Origin: Flammeovirgaceae bacterium
GTDB lineage: Bacteria; Bacteroidota; Bacteroidia; Cytophagales; Cyclobacteriaceae
Assembly (NCBI GenBank): GCA_015180985.1
Contig: CP054185.1
Location: forward strand, 1,977,001-2,041,000
Direction: 5' to 3'
Length of the DNA: 64,000 nt
Position 1 is the stretch's first letter; every line of letters starts with the position of its first letter. The translations under genes were made by a program, and so were the position numbers. Shown piece by piece: positions 8,591 to 16,798 of this stretch. The notes beneath the pieces are model-generated. The model saw only the letters and a program-made list of their open reading frames with translations. It made no database searches and had not been told where the DNA came from.

Positions 8591-11398
8591 ATGACACCCT
8601 TCTTGTTTGAAGCCGCCCAGAAAGTAATTGCCCAATACCCCCGGATTGAGGAGGTAACATTGGTATTTCCAAACCGCAGGGCAATACTGTATTTCCGAAA
8701 ACACCTGGGCGCATTGATTCAAAAGCCGGTGTTCTCACCAAACCTTCTTACCATCGAGCAATACATCAGCAGTTTTTCAACTCTTCAGGTTACGGATAAG
8801 CTGGAACTTGTGAACCGGCTGCATAAGGCGTACACCGAAACAGTAAACAGCACTGAGTCATTCGACCGGTTTTATTACTGGGGCGACATGCTGTTGCGCG
8901 ATTTTGATGAGCTTGACAAGCACCTGGTGAATGCCGAACTGCTGTTTCGCGACCTGAGTTACCAGAAGGAACTGGATGCCGGTTTCGATTACCTGACCCC
9001 GGAACAAAAAAAAATCCTGCTCGATTTCTGGGGAAATTTCAACGGGCAGCAAACCGAAAACCGGAAGAAATTTCTGCACGTATGGAAACACCTGTTCAGG
9101 GTTTATACCCGCTTTCGCGAACACCTGGCAGCGGCAGGTGTGGCTTACGAAGGCATGGTGCACCGCGAAGTGGCTGAGAAAATTCTGGCCGGTGCAGTTA
9201 TCCGCAAGGGTAATGAAGTTTTTATTGGTTTTAATGCGCTTACCAAAGCCGAAGAAATCATCCTGTCGCATGCCGTTGAAGGGAATGCGTTGGTGTTCTG
9301 GGATGTTGACGAGTACTACCTGAATAACAACATACAGGAAGCGGGCGATTTCTTCCGCGAATACCAACGGCACACCGTGTTGGGTAAAACGTTTGACCAG
9401 GCACCGGCTCATTTCCGGAATCAAAAGAACATAAAACTCTATGGTGCAGCTCAGCCGGTAGGTCAGGCTAAAATCATGGGGCAGTTGCTGAATGAAAACC
9501 TGGCTTCGGGTGATCGACCCGAAGATACCTTGATTGTATTGCCTGACGAAAAATTGCTGCTGCCTGTGTTGCACAGTGTTTCTGACAGCGTGGAGAAATT
9601 GAACGTAACCATGGGCTTTTCGCTGAGTGCAACCCCGGTGTTCAATTTTGTTGAGTTGTTGATTGAATTGCAGATAAGCCGCAAGGAAGAGTACTTTCAT
9701 CACCGCCCGGTGTTGTCGCTCTTAAACCATCCGTACACGGTTTCGGCTGATCCGAATGCCTCATACAATAAGCATAAAGAGATTCTGAAGCATAATTGGA
9801 TCTCAATACCGAAGAATTTTCTGGCCACCGAAACCGCTTTGCACCGGGTGATTTTTGTTCCGGCTGCTGAAGGCAACATTACCGGCTACCTTAAAAATTG
9901 CCTTGAAGTGCTGGGTGCGCAGGCTGCGATGAGTGTTTTGGATAAAGAGTACATCTTCCAGATGGTGAAGTGCCTGAACCGGATGGATGAGGTGTTGGGC
10001 GATCAGGTTGGTAACCTGTCTTCCTTTTTACGGTTCTTCCGCCAGTACGTGCGTACCGTACGCATACCGTTTAGTGGCGAACCGTTGCAGGGTATGCAGG
10101 TAATGGGCGTGCTTGAAACCCGAAACCTTGATTTTAAAAATGTATATATCCTTTCGCTTAATGAGGGTGCGTTGCCGGCTGGCGGAAATAAGGGGTCCTA
10201 TATTCCCTACAACCTCCGCAAAGCCTATGAGTTACCCACCTTGCAGCACCAGGATGCTATTTATGCCTACCTGTTTTACCGGGTTATGCAGCGCGCGGAA
10301 AATGTTTACCTGTTCTATAATACCGAGACGGACATCCTGGGGCAGGGCGAAATGAGCCGCTACCTGCAGCAACTGATGTTTGAAAGCGGGAAGAAGGTTG
10401 AACACCACATTTTGCACAACACCATCGGGGTAAATGAGGTAAAACCGATTGTTGTCAGGAAAGACAAAGCCGTTCTGGAGTTGCTCGCCAGCCTGAACGA
10501 AAAGAACACATACCGCAAGTTCAGCGGCCTGTCGCCCTCGGCCCTGAATGCGTATATCGAGTGCCGGCTTAAATTTTATTTCCAACACGTTGTAAAAATT
10601 AAAGAAGCGGATGAGATTGAGGAAGACATGGATGCCCGCGTGCTCGGCAACTTTGTACATAATGTAATGGAGGCTTTTTACAAGCAGCTGCAGGAACAGA
10701 AAGGTTCGCCCATCGTTGAACCGCGCGATTTGGAAAACAAGGAGAAGTTAATTCAGGCCTTGCTCGATAAGGAAGTAATCAAAACCTACCACCTCAATCC
10801 AAACAAACCTGTGGTATATGAGGGCCAATTAGTATTGGTTAGTGAAATAGTTCAGCGGTTTATCGAAAAAATTCTTCAACACGACAAACAATATGCCCCC
10901 TTTACGTTGGTTGGGGTAGAGCAAATTATTGAACACAGGTTTGCCATTAATGCCCCGGTGGGCCGGGTGTTACTGGGCGGGAAGATTGATCGCATTGATC
11001 AGAAAGATGATTTGCTGCGCATTGTGGATTACAAAACCGGTAAAGACGAGTTGAGTTTCACATCCGTTGACTCACTCTTTGCCCGTGAAGGAAAGCGAAA
11101 TAAAGCGGCTTTTCAGACACTACTGTATGCCTGGCTGTATGTAAAAACAACAAACCAACCCGGTCATCGGGTAGTACCCGGATTGATGAATGCAACCACC
11201 CTGTTTGGTGAAGACAAGGAATTTGGACTAAAAACGGGCAAGCAATTGCTAAACGATGTGCATGCCCTGTTGCCTGAGTTTGAAGCCGGCCTGAAGGCCT
11301 TACTGGAAGAACTCTTCAATCCGGACACTGTTTTTGACCAGACACCGGTAGTTGATAATTGCAAGAATTGTCCCTACCAGCGGATTTGCTACCGGTAA
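8591..11398 (+). CDS. addB: AddB-like PD-(D/E)XK nuclease subunit
   Basis: This 935-residue protein is the probable partner of AddA. The N-terminus (TLVFPNRRAILYF) sits where a Walker A would be, but the GxGK[ST] motif is absent, so this subunit probably does not hydrolyse ATP at that site. The C-terminal nuclease motif has D800 in KIDRID, and D813 and K815 in VDYKTG, with QTLLYAWLY downstream. Four cysteines (C658 in YIECRLKF, then C924, C927 and C933 in C-x2-C-x5-C) match the iron-sulfur staple of AddB nucleases. Its stop abuts the convergent dps stop with no intervening base. Confidence 0.87.
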   Translation: MTPFLFEAAQKVIAQYPRIEEVTLVFPNRRAILYFRKHLGALIQKPVFSPNLLTIEQYISSFSTLQVTDKLELVNRLHKAYTETVNSTESFDRFYYWGDMLLRDFDELDKHLVNAELLFRDLSYQKELDAGFDYLTPEQKKILLDFWGNFNGQQTENRKKFLHVWKHLFRVYTRFREHLAAAGVAYEGMVHREVAEKILAGAVIRKGNEVFIGFNALTKAEEIILSHAVEGNALVFWDVDEYYLNNNIQEAGDFFREYQRHTVLGKTFDQAPAHFRNQKNIKLYGAAQPVGQAKIMGQLLNENLASGDRPEDTLIVLPDEKLLLPVLHSVSDSVEKLNVTMGFSLSATPVFNFVELLIELQISRKEEYFHHRPVLSLLNHPYTVSADPNASYNKHKEILKHNWISIPKNFLATETALHRVIFVPAAEGNITGYLKNCLEVLGAQAAMSVLDKEYIFQMVKCLNRMDEVLGDQVGNLSSFLRFFRQYVRTVRIPFSGEPLQGMQVMGVLETRNLDFKNVYILSLNEGALPAGGNKGSYIPYNLRKAYELPTLQHQDAIYAYLFYRVMQRAENVYLFYNTETDILGQGEMSRYLQQLMFESGKKVEHHILHNTIGVNEVKPIVVRKDKAVLELLASLNEKNTYRKFSGLSPSALNAYIECRLKFYFQHVVKIKEADEIEEDMDARVLGNFVHNVMEAFYKQLQEQKGSPIVEPRDLENKEKLIQALLDKEVIKTYHLNPNKPVVYEGQLVLVSEIVQRFIEKILQHDKQYAPFTLVGVEQIIEHRFAINAPVGRVLLGGKIDRIDQKDDLLRIVDYKTGKDELSFTSVDSLFAREGKRNKAAFQTLLYAWLYVKTTNQPGHRVVPGLMNATTLFGEDKEFGLKTGKQLLNDVHALLPEFEAGLKALLEELFNPDTVFDQTPVVDNCKNCPYQRICYR

Positions 11399-11878
11399 TT
11401 ATCTTTTGTTCAGAAAAGCTGAATACATCCACACCAGTTTTTCCTGCTGCCGGATGTAATCACTCATCAACGCATTGGTGCCTTCGTCATTTATTTCTGC
11501 TGATAACGTAAGGATGTGCCGCTGTTTGGTTAGTAATTTCTGAAAAGCGGCCAGTATCTCTTCTACGGCCTTGTGTCCATCACTTACTTCATTACTTTCA
11601 GTAATTGCTGAAATACCAAGGTAATCGGTAAACTTGTGGCGGGGTGTGTACCCCAGCGTTAGAATTCGTTCGGCTACTTCATCAATTTTCAGCAGCAGGT
11701 CGTTGTATAACTCTTCAAACTTCAGGTGCAATTCGAAAAACTTATCGCCCTTTATATTCCAGTGATAGCCGCGCACATTCTGGTAAAAAGCCGAGTAATT
11801 AGCCAGCAAATCGTTAAGCAGGGTAGCCAGTTGCTGGCTTTTAGCGATATCTAATCCGATGTGATTCATTGTTGCCAT
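11399..11878 (-). CDS. dps: Dps family DNA-binding ferritin-like protein
   Basis: This 159-residue member of the Dps/mini-ferritin family oxidises Fe(II) with peroxide, stores iron in a dodecameric shell and protects DNA. The ferroxidase residues are H39 (GYHWN), H51 (ELHLKF), D66 and E70 (IDEVAERI), with the usual one-helix spacing. ATG 11878 is used; a second ATG three codons later is also possible. The N-terminus lacks a long basic tail, so DNA binding is uncertain. It lies 59 bases downstream of the last ABC permease on the same strand. It may have its own promoter in that gap, though no clear one was found. Confidence 0.92.
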   Translation of the reverse strand: MATMNHIGLDIAKSQQLATLLNDLLANYSAFYQNVRGYHWNIKGDKFFELHLKFEELYNDLLLKIDEVAERILTLGYTPRHKFTDYLGISAITESNEVSDGHKAVEEILAAFQKLLTKQRHILTLSAEINDEGTNALMSDYIRQQEKLVWMYSAFLNKR

Positions 11879-11937
11879 AAAGAAATATTAAGTCCATTCC
11901 ATCCGGTCAACAAGGTTTGCGTTAAAAATGTTCACCG

Positions 11938-14376
11938 TTATTCATTTCTCAGATTCTCAACCGGGTTGCTGGTAGCCGCCCGAAGGGCCTGGGTGCTTAC
12001 AATGGCCAGTGCTATAATAAGGGCCAGTAAGCCTGCAGTTGCAATAATCCAGGGGTTGAATTGAATGCGATAGGCAAACCCCTCGAGCCAGTGCTTTTCA
12101 AGTAAATACCAGGTTAAGGGTATAGCCAATACGAAGGCAATAAGAATCAGTCTGGCAAAATCCACACCTAACAAGAATACCACCTGGCTTACCGTGGCAC
12201 CCATAATTTTACGGATGCTGATTTCCTTTGCACGCTGCTCGGCAGAGTAGGTTATAAGTCCTAATAACCCCAGGCAGGCAATGATGATGGCCAGTACCGT
12301 AAAGATCAGGAATACCTGGCCCATACGCTCTTCGGCTTTGTATTTGGCTGCGAAGTTGGCATCCAGAAAACTATATTCAAACGGGGCATCGGGTGCATAT
12401 TTCTTCCAGAGCTTTTCAACCAGTTCAATATTCTTGCGAATGTCTCCTGAAGCGAAACGGATACCGCCTTCAAAATTAGCTCCTGGCTGAAGCAGCACAA
12501 TCATAGGGCGGATGTTGTTCTTTAATGATTCGTAGTTGAAATCGCGCAGCACCCCCAGCACTTCCACTTCGTATTCTTTCAATGAAGCATAGCGCGAAAT
12601 GAGTTTCTTGCCCTCGTGTGTATCCCAGCCCATGTGGCGCATGGCGGCCTCGTTCAGCAAAACCCCGGTGGAATCGCTCGGGAAATCGCGGGAGAAGAAC
12701 CTTCCGGCCACAAGTTGGTATCCCATGGTTTCCAGAGCGTCATAATCGGTTACATACACGGTCAGCAGTTGTTCATTGCCCGTATCCTTCATCCGGAAGG
12801 TGGAACTCCAGTCGATGTTGGGCGGCATGCGGCTCACAAACGTTACTCCCTTCACTTCGGCATGCTGCAGCAACTCATTTTTGAAGGCATCAGCATTTTG
12901 CTTAAGCGACATGGTGTGCATCAGCGTCATGATGTTGTCTTTGTCATACCCAAGGTTTTGATTTTGCACATACTTCAATTGCTGAAATACTATCAGTGAG
13001 GCAATGATCAGTCCGATGGAAATGAAAAACTGAAATACCACAAGGGCATTGCGTATGCCTGAACGCCTCATGCCCGCGCGTACTTTTCCTTTTAACACTT
13101 CGGCCGGTATGAAGGAAGTGAGATAAAAAGCAGGATAACTACCGGCTACCGCACCAACAAGAATGGTAAATACGGTTAATCCGGCTACGAATAGCGGATT
13201 AAGTAATGTGCTGAAGACAATGTTTTTGGCAGTAATGATGTTAAACAGGTTCAGTGACATCGACACCAACATCAGCGCAAACAGCACAGCGATAACGGTA
13301 TAAAGATAAGATTCAAGCATAAACTGCCCGATCAGCTTACTGCGCAATGCACCTATTGTTTTGCGTATGCCAACTTCCTTGGCACGGTTGGCCGCACGGG
13401 CTGTGCTCAGGTTCATAAAATTGATGCACGCCAGCACAATCAGGAATACAGCAATCAACCCGAACAGGTAGAGGTAACGGATGTTGCCGTTGGGCTCCAG
13501 TTCATCGGGAAACTGTGAATGCAGGTGGATATCGGTTAATGCCTGCGTAGAGAACCGGATATAACTGCCCGAAGCCGCGAGCTGGTCCATGCTCATATTC
13601 AGAAACTGCTCAATCTCGCGGGCGATGTACTTATTCACGAAATAGTCATATTTCGCATCCATACCGCTGGCAGATGCTCCGGGATGCAGTTTAAAGTAAG
13701 TGACTACCGCGCTGTTCATCCACATTTGGGGATATTTCAGCATATCCCAGGTAGAAATCGAAACCAGAAAATCGAATTGCAGGTGTGCATGGTGTGGCGG
13801 ATCTGCCGCAATGCCGGTTACCTCTGCTTGTATGCTACCGTCACTGCCGAAATAAAACAGCTTGCCGATGGGTGTACGGTCTCCGGCACCGGTGTACCCG
13901 AAATATTTGCGGGCCGCCCGTTCGGTAATCACCACTTTATTCGGGCCCTTCAGGACATCGTTGGGGTTACCGGCCATCAGTTTATAGCCGTTGAAGAAGG
14001 AAAAGAAATTGGAATCGGCCCATACATAGCCGCTTTCGGTAAAGGTTTTGTCTTCGTAACGGACGGGCATGGTATTCCAGCGTGTAATACGTGTTACCTC
14101 CTGCACTTCCGGCACATCATTCATCAATGCTTCGGCCATAGGAAAGCCTGTGCTGATGGTACTGAACGATTGCCCGTTTAGGTTGGCGTTCAGCACGGTC
14201 CGGTAAATACGGCCGGCATCCGGGTGGAAACGATCGTAACTCACCTCATCGGTAATGTAAAGCACCAGCAGCAAGGTGCTGGTAATGCCAATTGTTAACC
14301 CGAAGATGTTGATGGCCGAATAAACCTTTTGGCGGCTTACTATGCGAAGGGCGGTGAGGATGTAGTTGCGCAGCAT
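11938..14376 (-). CDS. FtsX/MacB-type ABC transporter permease (fourth gene of the operon)
   Basis: This 812-residue permease has the duplicated Bacteroidetes layout. One N-terminal membrane helix (about 17-42) precedes a MacB-PCD-type periplasmic domain, an FtsX three-helix bundle, a further helix (VFQFFISIGLIIASLIVF), a second periplasmic domain and a final FtsX bundle ending in NPVENLRNE. Such proteins work with a LolD/MacB-type ATPase; none lies next to it. It is last of four tandem paralogues, with 25 bases between it and the next gene upstream. Its last 80 bases are almost identical to those of that neighbour. The substrate is unknown; lipoprotein, lipid or peptide export are known roles of related families. 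Confidence 0.88.
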   Translation of the reverse strand: MLRNYILTALRIVSRQKVYSAINIFGLTIGITSTLLLVLYITDEVSYDRFHPDAGRIYRTVLNANLNGQSFSTISTGFPMAEALMNDVPEVQEVTRITRWNTMPVRYEDKTFTESGYVWADSNFFSFFNGYKLMAGNPNDVLKGPNKVVITERAARKYFGYTGAGDRTPIGKLFYFGSDGSIQAEVTGIAADPPHHAHLQFDFLVSISTWDMLKYPQMWMNSAVVTYFKLHPGASASGMDAKYDYFVNKYIAREIEQFLNMSMDQLAASGSYIRFSTQALTDIHLHSQFPDELEPNGNIRYLYLFGLIAVFLIVLACINFMNLSTARAANRAKEVGIRKTIGALRSKLIGQFMLESYLYTVIAVLFALMLVSMSLNLFNIITAKNIVFSTLLNPLFVAGLTVFTILVGAVAGSYPAFYLTSFIPAEVLKGKVRAGMRRSGIRNALVVFQFFISIGLIIASLIVFQQLKYVQNQNLGYDKDNIMTLMHTMSLKQNADAFKNELLQHAEVKGVTFVSRMPPNIDWSSTFRMKDTGNEQLLTVYVTDYDALETMGYQLVAGRFFSRDFPSDSTGVLLNEAAMRHMGWDTHEGKKLISRYASLKEYEVEVLGVLRDFNYESLKNNIRPMIVLLQPGANFEGGIRFASGDIRKNIELVEKLWKKYAPDAPFEYSFLDANFAAKYKAEERMGQVFLIFTVLAIIIACLGLLGLITYSAEQRAKEISIRKIMGATVSQVVFLLGVDFARLILIAFVLAIPLTWYLLEKHWLEGFAYRIQFNPWIIATAGLLALIIALAIVSTQALRAATSNPVENLRNE
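11955..12015 (-). repeat. 61-base near-identical 3' end, copy A
   Basis: This tract near the end of the fourth permease gene matches 14419-14479 in the third permease gene at 60 of 61 bases. The surrounding permease sequence is far more divergent, so this looks like local gene conversion or strong constraint. Confidence 0.85.
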
Positions 14377-14401
14377 CGTTTTCTTAAGTATGAAATAATT
14401 A

Positions 14402-16771
14402 TTATTCGTTTCTTAGGGTCTCAACCGGGTTGCTGGTAGCCGCCCGCAGGGCCTGGGTGCTTACAATGGCCAGTGCTATTAATAACGTTGCAAGGCCTGC
14501 TGCCGGTAATATCCACCAGTTGATGGTGATGCGGTAGGGATAGCGTTCAAGAAAGCCCGACAAAAACCACCAGGCAATTGGCGAGGCAATAATAAACGCC
14601 ACAATCACCAGCCGTGAAAAATCCTTACTGATAAGCAACACCAGGTTGGTTACGGTTGCTCCGAGTACTTTGCGGATGCTCACTTCTTTGGCCCGCTGCT
14701 CGGCCGTAAAGGCGGCCAGCCCAAACAGGCCGAGTGAAGTAATGACCAGCGCCAGGCCGGCAAAAATTTTGGCCAGGCTGCTGATCAGGTTGATCTGGGT
14801 AAATTTCTTGTCAAACTCAACATCGGCAAAGCGGTAGGCAAACGGGTAGGTGGGGTTGAGTCGCTTAAACACGTTTTCAACTTTGCTGATAGCAGCCGGC
14901 AAATCGGCCGTCTTTTCAAGGCGTACCGAAATGGTGCTGGTCCAGCCCGGCATAAACACCATCACCAGCGGCTGCACGGGCTCGTAGGGCGAGTTCATGA
15001 TCACGTTTTCCATCACACCAATTATTTTCCATTCGCCACCCCACATGTTAATGGTTGCGCCAATGGGATTGGTTAAGCCCATCACGTCAACGGCTGCCTG
15101 ATTAATGACTACATTGGTTGAGTCGTTATAATCGGGTGAGAAATCCCGGCCCTCGATAAGGTTAATGCCCATGGTTTTGGCATAGTCATATTCAGTGGCA
15201 ATGGTAGTAAATACCACGCGTGTTCCGGGTGCCATGCCGGGCCACTCTACAATGTTGTTGGAGAATATGGACGTAATCGGGCTGTTTGATTTGCACACGG
15301 CTTTTACTGCCCCGGTATTAATGAGTTCGTTTTTAATTGTCTGGTAATTGGTTTCCAGTTCACCGTTGGTCCAAACCATCATCAGGTTTTCGCGGTCGTA
15401 GCCCGTGTTCCTGTTTTTTACATGTTCTATTTGCTGGTAAATAACCACTGTGCCGACAATTAAAAAGATGGAGAAACCAAATTGCAGGGTTACCAACACC
15501 TTGCGGGGCGTTACTGTGTCTTTTCCGGCTTGTATTTTTCCTTTGAGCACCTGTACCGGTTTAAACGATGAGAGATAAAAAGCCGGGTAACTGCCGGCAA
15601 TTACTCCGGTAATCAGTATGATGCTGCCGGCCGCCAGCCACAGGTACGGATTAGCATAGTCAATGAGCAGTTTCTTTTTTACCAGTGTGTTGTAAGCGGG
15701 CAATGCAAGTTCAACCAGCACGATGGCCAACAGAAAGGCCACCAGCGTTATCAGAATGGATTCGCCCAGAAACTGGATAATCAGTTCTTTTTTTCGCGAT
15801 CCGATGCTTTTACGGATGCCCACTTCGCGCGCCCGTTTTTCGGAACGTGCTGTGGCCAGGTTCATAAAATTGATGCACGCAATAAGCAATACGAATACCG
15901 CAATAGCGCCAAACAACTGCACGTACTCAATCATCCCACCCGATACTTTGCCGTTCTCAAAATTGGAGTACAGCCGTAAATCTGTTATCGGGTGGAGAAA
16001 GACCTGCGGGTTGGTAAGCGTATCGGCTATATGTTTCTTTACAATATCCCTGATGGACGCATCTACCTTTTCTTTTGTACTGCTGCCTGCCAGTTCTACA
16101 TACATCTGGAAGGAATTGTTATCCCACCGTTCGCGCGAATCACGCACCCAGTCCTGGGTCGATTCGTAAAAGGCGAAAGGTGTAATGTGGTGAATGAATG
16201 AAAAGTCCGACTGGTCCGGAATCGGGGCCAGCACCCCGGTAACTTTTAATTCGCGGTTGTTATCAATCTTTACCAGTTTGCCCATGGGGTCTTCCTCGCC
16301 AAACAGGGTTTTGGCTACATCCCGGGTAAGTACAATCGAGTTCGGATCGCTCAGAGCCGTATTTACATCACCTTGCTCCAGCGGAAACGTGAACATCTTT
16401 AAAAAATCCTCGCTGGCGCTGATGCCTACTTTGGTTACTTTGTTTTCGCCATTGGCCAGCAGGTAGCCTTCGCCCCAGTTGGTAATAACGCTGTACTTTA
16501 TATCGGCCGATTGTTCTTTTAGTTTATCCTTGAGCGGATAAGGCAGTGCCACTTGCGAGCCCACCTTGCCGGAGAAGGTTTGGTTCATCATTACTTTAAA
16601 CAGCCGGTCGCTGCGTTCATGAAAGCGATCGTACTTAAATTCATCGGCTATCCACAGCAGAATAAGAATGCTGCAGGCAATGCCAACCGCAAGCCCGAAG
16701 ATGTTAATGAATGAATAGGTTAGGTTGCGCTGCAGGTTGCGGAGTGTAATTTTTAAATAATTGACGAGCAT
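14402..16771 (-). CDS. FtsX/MacB-type ABC transporter permease (third gene of the operon)
   Basis: This 789-residue paralogue of its neighbours has the same double periplasmic domain/FtsX layout. Helix 1 contains NIFGLAVGIACSILILLW, the DEFKYDRFHE motif follows it, and helices surround FMNLATARSEKRAREVGIRK. The second half begins at TLQFGFSIFLIVGTVVIYQ and the protein ends in NPVETLRNE. The RAKEVSIRKVLGA segment near the C-terminus is the cytoplasmic coupling region that in related permeases contacts the ATPase. Spacing is 27 bases from the gene upstream and 25 to the gene downstream, which supports a single transcript. Confidence 0.88.
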   Translation of the reverse strand: MLVNYLKITLRNLQRNLTYSFINIFGLAVGIACSILILLWIADEFKYDRFHERSDRLFKVMMNQTFSGKVGSQVALPYPLKDKLKEQSADIKYSVITNWGEGYLLANGENKVTKVGISASEDFLKMFTFPLEQGDVNTALSDPNSIVLTRDVAKTLFGEEDPMGKLVKIDNNRELKVTGVLAPIPDQSDFSFIHHITPFAFYESTQDWVRDSRERWDNNSFQMYVELAGSSTKEKVDASIRDIVKKHIADTLTNPQVFLHPITDLRLYSNFENGKVSGGMIEYVQLFGAIAVFVLLIACINFMNLATARSEKRAREVGIRKSIGSRKKELIIQFLGESILITLVAFLLAIVLVELALPAYNTLVKKKLLIDYANPYLWLAAGSIILITGVIAGSYPAFYLSSFKPVQVLKGKIQAGKDTVTPRKVLVTLQFGFSIFLIVGTVVIYQQIEHVKNRNTGYDRENLMMVWTNGELETNYQTIKNELINTGAVKAVCKSNSPITSIFSNNIVEWPGMAPGTRVVFTTIATEYDYAKTMGINLIEGRDFSPDYNDSTNVVINQAAVDVMGLTNPIGATINMWGGEWKIIGVMENVIMNSPYEPVQPLVMVFMPGWTSTISVRLEKTADLPAAISKVENVFKRLNPTYPFAYRFADVEFDKKFTQINLISSLAKIFAGLALVITSLGLFGLAAFTAEQRAKEVSIRKVLGATVTNLVLLISKDFSRLVIVAFIIASPIAWWFLSGFLERYPYRITINWWILPAAGLATLLIALAIVSTQALRAATSNPVETLRNE
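14419..14479 (-). repeat. 61-base near-identical 3' end, copy B
   Basis: Partner of the tract at 11955-12015, differing at one base. It encodes IALAIVSTQALRAATSNPVE at the C-terminus of the third permease. Confidence 0.85.
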
Positions 16772-16798
16772 ACTTGATAAGCAATTAAAGTGATACTA

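Noticed and set aside
8186-8722. A minus-strand open frame of 178 codons over the addA/addB junction
   Set aside because: It is antisense to two strong genes, and its product is low-complexity and family-less.
8858-9703. A long open frame on the minus strand inside addB (281 codons)
   Set aside because: It lies wholly antisense to a well-supported gene, has no recognisable domain, and its composition reflects the reverse of the addB codons.
13684-14181. A plus-strand open frame of 165 codons within the last permease gene
   Set aside because: It is antisense to a conserved permease domain and has no start signal.
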